Assembly: GCA_003254885.1 (NCBI GenBank)
Contig: QANT01003889.1
Span: 1 to 28,247 of the forward strand
Reading direction: 5' to 3'
DNA from: Purshia tridentata
Lineage: Eukaryota > Streptophyta > Magnoliopsida > Rosales > Rosaceae
Length of the DNA: 28,247 nucleotides
Shown: piece by piece, positions 1-8,708 of the stretch
Layout: every line of letters starts with the position of its first letter
Numbering within the stretch: the stretch's first letter is position 1
Position numbers and translations under genes: made by a program
The notes under the pieces: generated by a model
Database searches by the model: none
Told to the model about the DNA's origin: nothing
The model's input: the letters and a program-made list of their open reading frames with translations, nothing else

Positions 1-581
1 AATAATTTGCTATATTTTATTAATTTATTTATAATTTACTATATAATAAAAGGGCAAAATTGAAATATTAAAAAAGATGCGGATTAGACTTTGATGAATA
101 ACCAAAGAGTTTTAGGAGAGATTAAGTCCTGTAAATTAATCAAATTTAAAACAGAAAATTATAAATAGTTTACATAAAAATTATGCGTATATTAAGAATT
201 TTTCTATTGAATATAATAAACAAAAATGTCATAAAATGTTTGGATTAAATTGAAATTAGCTAAATGGCTAATGGTATTATCCTTTGTAGAGGACCCTTAA
301 AATGAGGTATTTCTCATTTTAGGCATAATTAGATATGGCTTATAAGATTTATTATGTATTATATTTCGATAATCAAAAATAGTCTATTTATTAAGCTTCT
401 ACTTAAGGATCACTTTTATCAAAAAATTATATGAATCAGAAGTCATTAATACTTTTAATAGTGATTGAATAAATAGATAAAAATAGTGATTTCGATAAAA
501 AATTAAATGATAACTATTTAATCAAATAATCAAATAGTTTCAATTTATCTAATTTTTACAGAAATAATCTTTAAATACATA
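1..581. other. AT-rich intergenic DNA, no gene seen
   Basis: Very AT-rich sequence with stops in all frames and no protein-like open frame. The only local structure I can support is a small perfect-type hairpin at 296-323 (arms CTTAAAATGAG and CTCATTTTAGG around a six-base loop). It has no U-run or neighbouring gene that would make it a terminator or RNA gene. Confidence 0.6.
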
Positions 582-975
582 TTTTGAAAAGAAAAATGCT
601 TGGGTTCTCAAGCCCGTCAAAAATCATAGTTTCGTCATGCCAGTTTAAGATTAAAACCATTTAATTTTTAGATTATCTAATAAAGATCATCTCTATAAAA
701 AATCAACTCAATCGGAAATTATTTGGTTGTATAATTGTTAACGAATAAATAGAAGGTCATAATTAAAAGACCAAACCATGTATCTATTCGTTAACAGTTA
801 TATAACCAAATGATTTCCGATTGAGTTGATTTTTTCTAAGAATGATCTTTATTAGGTGATCTAAAAATTGAACAGTTCTGATATTGAATCGGTATGACGG
901 AACTATAATTTTTTGTAGGCTTGAGGACAAGGTTGGTCCTCAAGCTTGAGGACCCAAGCATTGTCCTTTTGAAAA
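582..975. mobile_element. Fold-back, Mutator-like non-autonomous element with 9-bp target duplication
   Basis: The element proper is 591-966 (376 bp) and is almost entirely one long imperfect inverted repeat. The left end from 591 and the reverse complement of the right end from 966 agree at 20 of the first 23 bases; both read GNANAATGCTTGGGTYCTCA. Pairing continues inward through GATCAT and the AACTCAATCGG block to a short loop near 765-780. The right arm has about 26 extra bases next to its outer end. Immediately outside both ends lies the same 9-mer, TTTTGAAAA (582-590 and 967-975), as expected for a target-site duplication. Long terminal inverted repeats plus a 9-bp duplication is the classical signature of Mutator-like elements. 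There is no transposase frame inside, so it would need a source elsewhere. The 9-mer is low in complexity, which is the main caveat. Confidence 0.72.
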
Positions 976-1886
976 TAGACGATTTCGATACTAATTATCA
1001 AATATNTTCGTTATTTATACTTACTAACCCACTAATATTCCAGCTTGATTCAACCCAATAAAAAGTATTTTATCATTAATTTTGTCAGCATTAATTGCTT
1101 ATTTGTTTTATAGATTAATCAAAACGTACTGACATAATAATACCCTGAGTTTGGTAGCCTGGCTGGCATAACATGACAAGTGGGGTATCAATTCCCTTAA
1201 CAACTGTATATATATATAGAGGAAAGTAATATACATATGGTGCATTATTATTTTTTTAGGAACTAAGTATTTGCAGGCCAATCCATCGTCAACATGATAT
1301 ATATACAATTTCCTGCAAGATGTTCATTTTTCAGTTAAAGAATGGATCAACATAGGTATTTATATGATAATCTTGTTATTTATAAGTTATTTTTTACAGA
1401 ATTCAACATATGAAGGTATAGAGTTCTATATTTTAGTATATAAAATTACTATTCGAAAATTAATTTTAAACTTTAGGCGGTGCAATAGTTTATTGATCCG
1501 TGCAGGTGTGATGTGCAGCTTAAACATTTGAACGTACCAACTCTGGCTTCAGTTACATGTGGTTTTATAACCAGCACAGCAAGAGTGAATGACCAATCAA
1601 CAACCAGACAGAATATAAATGCTTATATATACTGCTGGTAGTCTTTCATATTCAGATACATATATATATACACAGGTGAGGTAACAGATCGGTATGTCAA
1701 TATGCACTCATGATACAGAGCTCAAACGTCCCCTTAAGGTAGACCACCATGCACTCCCTCAATCCCTAAAGTCATCAAACCAATAAAATTAAATTAAAGC
1801 ACCACTTGAATTAATTTGATGTATTTTCAAGGGTATTTGTGTCATTTAGAAGCCACAATTGGAAAAGGCTTGCAGCGTTCTGAAAA
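976..1886. other. AT-rich intergenic DNA upstream of the PPR gene
   Basis: No open frame resembles a protein. It contains one undetermined base (1006) and short TA dinucleotide runs near 1207-1217 and 1660-1672. It grades into the promoter of the PPR gene. Confidence 0.5.
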
Positions 1887-1965
1887 TGGGCTTGGACTGA
1901 ACTGGAATAGGCTCTATTGAAACTAATGGCTGCTGCGACATTTATAAGCCCAATATATATTATAA
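1887..1965 (+). promoter_or_regulatory. Promoter elements of the PPR gene (site II pair and TATA-like)
   Basis: Two site II hexamers sit upstream of the PPR start: TGGGCT at 1887-1892 and its inverse AGCCCA at 1947-1952. A TATA-like run follows at 1954-1965, about 125 bp before the start codon. Site II elements are TCP-factor targets found in plant promoters of genes for organelle and translation components. Assignment as the working promoter is inferred from position. Confidence 0.45.
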
Positions 1966-2089
1966 GACCGCAAAACCAAATGTGCAATTAATTATCTTGT
2001 AGAATAAAGAGTAAGAGAGGGGTTTGAGAGGGTTTAAGGTTTCTCTCAAACATTCTATTCTGATCAAAATCTGCATTTGTTAGTTTCTC

Positions 2090-4426
2090 ATGATTACCCG
2101 CCAACTCAATTTCAAAACCCTCCAACGAATAACCAAGCAACGCTGTAGAAGCTACTGCAACTTACTTCCATTCAACCATGAGCACCACCAGTTCGATCAA
2201 AATACCCAACCAAATGCTGCCTCAGTTAACCACTCTATGCTCAACTTCATGCACAGAAACCTTCCACTTCGAGCACTCAACATCTTCGGTAAGCAACTTC
2301 AACGGTTTTTGCTTCAAAACATCGATGAAGTTACCGTTAGCCTTGCTGTCAAGGCTTGTCAAGGGGACCCCAAACCCGGATGCCAAATTCACGGCTTTGC
2401 AGTTTCTTCTGGGTTTGTTTCGTATGTTACAGTTTCAAATTCTTTGATGAGTATGTACTCTAAAGCTGGACAATTTGATAGTGCCTTGTGTATGTTTGAG
2501 AGCATGTGTTATGCTGATACAGTTTCTTGGAATACTATTCTTTCGGGGTATCAAACAAGTAAGGACGCATTGAATTTTGCTCTTAGGATGAATTCGTATG
2601 GGGTTGTTTTTGATCCGGTGACTTGTACTACAGTCCTTTCTTTTTGTGCGGACAATGAAGATTTTCTAGTTGGATTACAACTGCATTCTCTCATATTTAA
2701 ATCTGGTTTGGATTGTGAAGTATTTGTTGGGAATGCACTTATTAGTATGTATTCGAGGCAGAGACATTTAACAGGAGCCAGGAGTGTGTTTGATGAAATG
2801 CCGAATAGGGATCTGGTTTCATGGAATGCAATGCTATCAGGTTACTCTCAAGAGGGAAATCATGGGCTTGAAGCGATTTTGGTCTTTATTGAAATGGTGA
2901 GAGAAGGGATGGAGCTTGATCATGTCTCATTTACAGGTGCAGTTTCAGCCTGCGGTCATGAAAATAATTTAGAACTTGGGAGACAGATGCATGGCTTGAC
3001 AGTAAAATCAGGATATGGCAGTCAGGTTTCAGTTTGTAATGTATTGATCTCGACATATTCAAAGTGTGAGGTTACTAAAGATGCAAAATTGGTCTTTAAG
3101 TTCATGAATGATCGCAATGTAGTGTCCTGGACTACTATGATTTCCTTACAAGAAGAAGACGCCATTTCTCTATTTAATCAGATGAGATTGGATGGAGTAT
3201 ATCCGAATGATGTTACATTTGTTGGACTAATCCATGCTATATCAGTTAGGAAGCTGGTGGAAGAAGGCCAAATGATTCATGGGTTTTGCATAAAGACTGG
3301 GTTTTTGTCAAAACATAATGTTTGCAATAGCTTTATCACCATGTATGCTAAGTTTGAGTCCATGCATGACTCCATCAAAGTTTTTGAGGAGTTGAACTAC
3401 AGAGAAATCATATCGTGGAATGCTCTGATTTCAGGGTATGTTCAGAACAGGATGTGTCAGGATGCTCTGAAGACATTCTTGTTGGCCATTATGGAGTCCA
3501 AGCCAAACAATTACACATTTGGTAGTGTCTTGAGTGCAATTGGTGATGCTCAGGATATTTCTCTGAAATACGGCCAACGATGCCACTCTTTTATGATAAA
3601 ACTTGGATTGGTCACTGACCCAATTATCGCGGGTGCTCTCCTTGACATGTATGCAAAGCGAGGAAGCATTTGCGAGTCCCAAAGAGTTTTCAGTGAGACA
3701 CCCCATAGAAGTCAATTTGCTTGGACTGCAATAATATCTGCATATGCTGGGCATGGAGACTACGACTCAGTGATAGAATTGTTCGATGAGATGGTGAGAC
3801 AAGGTGTAAAACCTGATTCAATTACATTTCTTTCTGTACTAACTGCATGCAGCAGAAAGGGAATGGTTGAGATGGGCCGCCAACTGTTTAACTTAATGGT
3901 CAAGGACTACCAAATTGAACCATCTCCTCAACATTATTCTAGCATGGTGGACATGTTGGGCCGGGCGGGAAAATTGGAGGAAGCAGAGGAATTGATGGGT
4001 GAGATCCCAGGACAGCCAGGGTTTTCTTTGTTGCAAAGCCTGCTTGGGGCTTGCAGGATACATGGGAATGTGGAGATGGGTGAGAGAGTAGCCAACGCTT
4101 TGATGGGAATGGAGCCGAAGGAATCAGGTTCTTATGTGTTGATGTCCAACTTGTATGCTGAGAAAGGGGAATGGGAAATGGTTGCAAAAATAAGGAAAGG
4201 GATGAGAGATAATAGAGTGAAAAAGGAAGTGGGGTTTAGTTGGGTGGATACTGGTGATGCTGGCGGTTCCTTGTATCTGCATGGGTTTTCTTCAGGTGAT
4301 ACGTCTCATCCACAGTCTGGGGAGATATGTAGAATGGCAAAATTCCTAGGATTAGAAATGAAATTTTTGAGAGTGAACTTGTGTGACATAAACTCACTGA
4401 AAATGGACACCTTTTCAAGTCCTTGA
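2090..4426 (+). CDS. PLS-class pentatricopeptide repeat protein, E subgroup, probably mitochondrial
   Basis: A single-exon frame of 778 residues, the usual intronless form of this family. From about residue 85 to 640 it is a tandem array of degenerate 31-36 residue repeats with typical P/L/S signatures: repeated NALISMYS-like segments, DLVSWNAMLSGY, NVVSWTTMIS, EIISWNALISGY and GVKPDSITFLSVLTACS. An E-type tail follows from about residue 650 (LLGACRIHGNVEMGERVA, YVLMSNLYAEKGEWE, KEVGFSWV). There is no C-terminal DYW deaminase domain. Such proteins bind organelle RNA with one repeat per base and commonly direct C-to-U editing, recruiting a DYW partner when they lack their own. The N-terminus is rich in Arg, Lys, Gln and Ser with almost no acid residues, consistent with mitochondrial import. 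It looks like the relative of Arabidopsis At4g32430, named from memory. The RNA target is unknown. A possible poly(A) signal, AATAAA, lies at 4608-4613. Confidence 0.93.
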   Translation: MITRQLNFKTLQRITKQRCRSYCNLLPFNHEHHQFDQNTQPNAASVNHSMLNFMHRNLPLRALNIFGKQLQRFLLQNIDEVTVSLAVKACQGDPKPGCQIHGFAVSSGFVSYVTVSNSLMSMYSKAGQFDSALCMFESMCYADTVSWNTILSGYQTSKDALNFALRMNSYGVVFDPVTCTTVLSFCADNEDFLVGLQLHSLIFKSGLDCEVFVGNALISMYSRQRHLTGARSVFDEMPNRDLVSWNAMLSGYSQEGNHGLEAILVFIEMVREGMELDHVSFTGAVSACGHENNLELGRQMHGLTVKSGYGSQVSVCNVLISTYSKCEVTKDAKLVFKFMNDRNVVSWTTMISLQEEDAISLFNQMRLDGVYPNDVTFVGLIHAISVRKLVEEGQMIHGFCIKTGFLSKHNVCNSFITMYAKFESMHDSIKVFEELNYREIISWNALISGYVQNRMCQDALKTFLLAIMESKPNNYTFGSVLSAIGDAQDISLKYGQRCHSFMIKLGLVTDPIIAGALLDMYAKRGSICESQRVFSETPHRSQFAWTAIISAYAGHGDYDSVIELFDEMVRQGVKPDSITFLSVLTACSRKGMVEMGRQLFNLMVKDYQIEPSPQHYSSMVDMLGRAGKLEEAEELMGEIPGQPGFSLLQSLLGACRIHGNVEMGERVANALMGMEPKESGSYVLMSNLYAEKGEWEMVAKIRKGMRDNRVKKEVGFSWVDTGDAGGSLYLHGFSSGDTSHPQSGEICRMAKFLGLEMKFLRVNLCDINSLKMDTFSSP

Positions 4427-4634
4427 CTATCAAGGCTTGAATCTGTACATGCTCGCAAGCATTCAAAAGTAATTCATGCTTTTGTATTCTATTTATGACT
4501 TTGGAGCCAAAATCGCACAAAAGAAAGATGATCCATTTAATTTTTAAGGCAACGTATATACATCATACATCGCTAGAGTGGAGAACAGTTTCAACGCCCT
4601 AAACTTTAATAAAGCATAATGAAAAACCAAAAAG

Positions 4635-4716
4635 CGTGGTCGGCAGGATTCGAACCTGCGCGGGCAAAGCCCACATGATTTCTAGTCATGCCCGATAACC
4701 ACTCCGGCACGACCAC
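4635..4716 (-). tRNA. tRNA-Ser(AGA): tRNA-Ser (anticodon AGA)
   Basis: Read on the minus strand, an 82-base sequence folds as a class II tRNA. The seven-pair acceptor stem is GTGGTCG with CGACCAC, followed by discriminator G. The anticodon stem CATGA/TCATG encloses loop CTAGAAA, giving anticodon AGA, which reads UCU and by wobble UCC/UCA. A long variable arm (GGGC, loop, GCCC) is typical of serine tRNA, and the T arm holds GGTTCGAATCC, which is also the B box. The A box is present in GCCGGAGTGG. No intron and no encoded CCA. Just past the 3' end the minus strand has a run of five Ts, the Pol III terminator. Upstream are a CAA triplet next to the 5' end and a TATATAAAG sequence about 30 bases away, both usual for plant tRNA genes. 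These make an active nuclear gene likely. Confidence 0.96.
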
Positions 4717-4791
4717 TTGATGTTGACTATGTTGCACATTTCTTTATATATAGCAATGAGATTCCCGGTCAGATTATGCACAATACCGATT

Positions 4792-5028
4792 TCAAGCAAA
4801 AAAGAAAAAAAGAAAAAACATTGAGTACCAATAGTCAATAGCAAGATCAACTGGAATAAGGAAGCTGCCAGGAAATCCTAATAAGTCTGGAGAGAGAGCC
4901 ATTGGAGAGGAATATATTAATATTTTGAACTCATTAAGTTCATGCGGCCAGAGGCCAATTACTTGACTTCCCTGTGTTTCAAAGGTTGTTGAGAGCATTG
5001 ATGTATCTTCATGCAGGTATGGATGTTT
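4792..5028 (-). other. Unrecognised coding-like open fragment
   Basis: A minus-strand frame stays open from 5028 to 4792. Its central part is not low-complexity: it contains ETQGSQVIGLWPHELNEF, then MALSPDLLGFPG and VDLAIDYW. The composition (W, P, G, H, E) looks more like real protein than the Phe-rich noise of AT-rich DNA. The last residues (a Phe run) come from a T tract and are noise. A GT donor-like site follows the DYW segment. I found no convincing acceptor before it or partner exon, and I do not recognise the family. It may be a decayed gene fragment, an exon of an unrecognised gene, or chance. Confidence 0.25.
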
Positions 5029-5698
5029 TTACTTTTTAAGTGACATAGGGTTTGTATTATGATTAATTGCTATTTTTAGGGGGTTTTGTTTTCTCCGTAA
5101 TCATACAAACACAATTTTGCTTTTTAATTTTTTATAGAACAATAGCACCTTAACTCAATCTAACCCGATCTAAAGTCAAGTTGAACTCGGACAAAGTCAC
5201 TTGAATTTAAAGCTCAGAGTCATGCCCATAAATTTTACTTAAAAGTTTACCAATCACAAACCTGGAAGAAGGTACAATATAACATACACCAACCATCATG
5301 AATCAAATTAGCTGCAAGCAGTGGTTGCCATCTTATGAGATAACAGAAGCAATTGCCTAATGTGATATTTTTTATCCGGACTTCAAAGAAGATATCAATG
5401 CATCATATTATAGCGCTACTCAAGATCTCATAACATAACCGAGCAATAAAGCATTCACATAATGCTAGTAGTTACATTAGTTTATACTTTATAGCAACAC
5501 TGACTTGAATTGATAAAAATATATTTTAGAGTTGGCTGCTCAAACTCGCAGTTCATAGAAAAATTTTAATACAAGTCAACATTAAAAACTTCTACCCTAC
5601 AGTCCATAGCACAACAACTCCCATCAGTCCAAGCCTCTGAAGGAGCAACCACTACAGTCCGAGAGGCCCATCACACCGAATATGCACTCCAAGATGGT
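5029..5698. other. Intergenic region and 3' flank of SNU13
   Basis: No open frame of note. The part next to 5699 is the likely 3' untranslated region of the minus-strand SNU13 gene. The remainder is AT-rich without recognisable structure. Confidence 0.5.
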
Positions 5699-7399
5699 TT
5701 AGATAAGGAGCTTCTCAATAGCATCCTGCAATTCACACATAAAATATTCAGAATGCTGGGCCAAACCCAAACAAGGAAACATATAACATAAGCTGTAGAT
5801 AAAACAAGGAGTGGTACCTTAAGCTGTTGTATTTGTGATTTTAATTGACTTCCCTCATTTGTTGTCACAGATGCAGCAATGACAGGCCTTGTGACACCAC
5901 ATGCACGGCCAAGTGCTTGCTTTGAGGGGACAAATACATAGGGTACATTCTGACAAATTCAAATAGAATGGTGATTAAGATTCTATAATATTAATTACCA
6001 TACAGGAATCACTAAGAGAATTTCCACACAAAGAAGGGTTTAAAGTTTGAGTACAAACTTAAGAAATCAGGCAAAAAATTTCAAATGACATCCTTGACTC
6101 TAAAGTGAACTACTGTGCTGGGCATGGTTTTCATGTTCACAACCAGTAAGATCTTTGCTTATTGAAAAGCATCTAGCATATATCAGCAGACATGCTGCCT
6201 AAGGAATATAATTTCATTGAGAAATAGCATACACCACATAAGAAAATAAAAGTTTCAGTGGACCAGGACTCATTTGGCCGCACCAAATGAAAAGGTAAAT
6301 AATGTTTTAATTTTATCAGTGCACGTGTCAGACATCCCTAGTTTGTTACATACTTGCTTCCATAGGACAAAAACAGAAGGAAATACCAAATGAACAGACA
6401 TGCAATAAACTGCTAAGTCCCCATCTCCATACATGAGAAAATTCAGTAAAAACAAATTTGCTTCCATAAAAAGTTCCTCATCATACGAGCTAAAAAAAAC
6501 CTAAAATTGAAATTGCTCATTATATCTTATATTATATATGATGCGACTTTACAACTGAGAATATGCAGTCATTACTTCACAAATATGTTCAGCCCTGACA
6601 TGATGACAGCACTGACTCGAAAGGGAAAAATTAAATGGAATATGCAGTCCAGAATTTGAAATAGGCCCACAAAAATAGGTGCATCACCAGGGATATGTAA
6701 CTAATTGGTCTGATTTGGGTTCATAACACAGCCCATCTAACACAGACAGAAACATTCAATCAATCAATCACAACAAAAGGGTATTAATTATCACTTAACT
6801 GTTGGCCATTGAACATAAACACTTTATCGATTACAGTATATAACTCTAAAAACAAATCATCCATGAAAAAAACCCATGTCACATATCAAATAAAAGACGC
6901 TTCAAACAAAAGCAAAATTCAATGCAATACAAATATTAAGAGACTGAGAGAAGAGTACCTTGTCTTCAGCCAACAGGGGAAGATGAAGAAGGATCTCAAG
7001 GGGCTCAGTGTCCGCAGCCATGACCACGAACTCAGAAATACCCCTGTTCAGGGTCTTTGTGGCTGAAAAATCCCATAAATTTTTGAAAAAAATTTATACA
7101 AGCATATTAATTAAAACAAATAAGAAAAATTAAAGCTAAAAACACAAGCAGACAACCATCTAATTGAAACATAAGGATTTAGCATACCTTCATTAGCGCC
7201 CTTTTTAAGCTGTTTGTAGTTAGCAGCTTGCTGAACCAGGTCCAGTATTGTGATTGAGAGCTGCGCATCGGCCAACGGGTAAGCCTTCGGGTTTACTTCC
7301 TCTCCAGGCTGCAATTGCAATCAAATACAAACAGATAAACAACGCAATCTAACCAAACGCTGTTAGTGAAATACATAACGAAGAAGAAGAGATTACCAT
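5699..7399 (-). CDS. SNU13: SNU13 / NHP2L1 (15.5K) RNA-binding protein
   Basis: Five coding exons: 7397-7399, 7188-7308, 6959-7062, 5818-5949, 5699-5725. Together they give 387 bases and 128 residues, the normal family length. All introns are GT-AG with consistent phase. The protein begins [14 protein letters not shown] after Met and contains [21 protein letters not shown] (L7Ae-type RNA-binding helix), [41 protein letters not shown] and the end DAIEKLLI. This family binds kink-turns in U4 snRNA and in box C/D snoRNAs, so it serves both pre-mRNA splicing (tri-snRNP) and rRNA 2'-O-methylation in the nucleus/nucleolus. Exon 1 contributes only the ATG; intron 1 (7309-7396, 88 bp) starts straight after it. 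The longest intron is 5950-6958. The promoter carries a TATA box, telo boxes and site II elements. Confidence 0.96.
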
Positions 7400-7429
7400 T
7401 GTGTAGTCGATTCGTGGGAGATGAGAGGC

Positions 7430-7624
7430 TAGGGTTTTGCTGCTAATCAGATTAGGGTTTAAGAAGCAGCATTGTTCATCGACTGCGGGATATTTATAGA
7501 GGACTTTAATGGGCCGAGATCGTTGCCCCCGACGGTTAATCACTTGGGTTGTTCCCGCCTGTTTTTCAGAAGTTGGGCTGAACTTTTTGTTTGAATTTCA
7601 AAAATTTAGTCTCGTGCCGGCCCA
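7430..7624 (-). promoter_or_regulatory. SNU13 promoter: TATA box, telo boxes, site II elements
   Basis: On the minus strand a clean TATAAATA lies at 7491-7498. About 30 bases downstream, at the expected transcript start, is a telo box AAACCCTAA (7452-7460). A second one, AAAACCCTA (7430-7438), lies in the leader. Upstream are site II hexamers: TGGGCC at 7510-7515, TGGGCT at 7574-7579 and GGCCCA at 7619-7624. This combination is established for plant ribosomal-protein and nucleolar-factor genes and fits SNU13. Confidence 0.7.
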
Positions 7625-7802
7625 TATTGGTTTTAATATATATATATATTTTTTCAGAAGGAGTTTATGGACTCAAATATTTTTTGGACATACAAACTTG
7701 AAAATTTTTTTTCCTGAATTACACTTTGATCCTATATGAAAAAAAAAACAAAAAACATTAAAAACGACTTAACCTCTCGAATTTACCTTTTCTAACTTTT
7801 GG
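7625..7802. other. AT-rich intergenic DNA
   Basis: Short TA run at 7638-7650 and an A run near 7739-7750. No gene seen. Confidence 0.45.
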
Positions 7803-7959
7803 CAAAGTATTATTCGTGTATTTTATCAAATCAAATCAAATCCACTCATATAAATTCAATAACTTATTATTTTTAAACATGCTAATTTATGTGATTTGTC
7901 ATAAATTGTCGGATTTATATGAGTGAATTAAATTTAACGAAAGTCACCAACAATACCTT
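7803..7959. repeat. Imperfect inverted repeat, MITE-like
   Basis: The outer ends pair as CAAAGTATT (7803) with AATACCTTG (ending 7959). Pairing continues imperfectly to a strong inner match, CACTCATATAAAT (about 7843) with ATTTATATGAGTG (about 7914-7926). It is about 157 bp with no open frame. I see no clear target duplication, so the miniature-transposon interpretation is inference. Confidence 0.4.
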
Positions 7960-8305
7960 GTATAAGGTAGAGAATTATTATCCCAAACTCTCCATGAACA
8001 AATGCTAGTTGAAGTTGACTTTTGGACTGCTATGCCGCAAAATATTATCGATGTGAGATTATGAGTATCAATTGTCATTTTCTTTGTCAAGAAAGAAATC
8101 ATGCGTAATCATGATTCTTTAGCGCATAAGCAATAAGTTGGATTGCGCTCTAATATCATTTATAACAATACAAAGCTTTACCCGAAAGTGTTAGTAAAAG
8201 TTTGATTTTTGATTTTGTAGACTTTGGTTAAGTACTCTATATCTCTTGAATACAATTCCTATATAGAATTTCAAGTATCACATCAAGTGAGTGGGAAAAA
8301 AATGA
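7960..8305. other. Intergenic DNA with a possible LTR-retrotransposon remnant
   Basis: On the minus strand 8147-8158 reads TGATATTAGAGC, two transitions away from the initiator-tRNA-Met primer-binding site TGGTATCAGAGC used by many plant Copia elements. No LTR pair or gag/pol frame is visible, so at most this is a decayed fragment. Confidence 0.25.
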
Positions 8306-8361
8306 TTTTAAGTTATAGTTTTTTATTTATTTAGGATTTAAGTTATAGTTTTTTATTTATT
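8306..8361. repeat. Two-copy tandem duplication, 30-bp period
   Basis: The block AGTTATAGTTTTTTATTTAT occurs at 8311 and again at 8341. The match extends a few bases to each side (8306-8331 and 8336-8361). A simple local duplication in AT-rich DNA. Confidence 0.8.
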
Positions 8362-8708
8362 GATTGTGAGAGGTAGTGAATAGAAGATGTAGCAATTTTT
8401 TTGCGTGATAATAGCTAAGTAGCAATGGTACAATTTCACTTGTTCATATTTTGTTCCATTTTGATTCTTAATCCTTATTAATTTAGGATGATAAAAACAA
8501 ATCTCATTTGGTTTTTTTTTTTTCGGTAAGTATACCAAAAAAAAGGTCAAATTATTGATTATTCTCCGGTCAAAATAAAAATTTATCAAACATAAACCGC
8601 GTAGTCCCACTTTGTTCTCCCGGTCCACCCAAAATCAAAATTCTAATTCTGCGACCACTCCACAGAGCAGCTTTCACAACCCGTAGCTGTCCATCGATCA
8701 CTCAAGGA
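8362..8708. other. Intergenic DNA and 5' flank of SEC11
   Basis: No gene seen. The last 100 bases become less AT-rich and probably hold the SEC11 leader. I see no site II, telo box or clear TATA box. Confidence 0.45.

Noticed and set aside
296..323. Small hairpin that might be a terminator or RNA gene
   Set aside because: No adjacent gene end or T run, and short stems are common in AT-rich DNA.
7309..7320. Extension of SNU13 exon 2 as [10 protein letters not shown]
   Set aside because: This reads through the TTGCAG acceptor and uses TTG as a start; the spliced ATG-PGEEVN form gives the exact family length of 128.
7466..7479. Possible upstream mini-ORF (ATG at 7479) in the SNU13 leader
   Set aside because: It starts only about 12 bases from the TATA box, so it should lie upstream of the transcript start.
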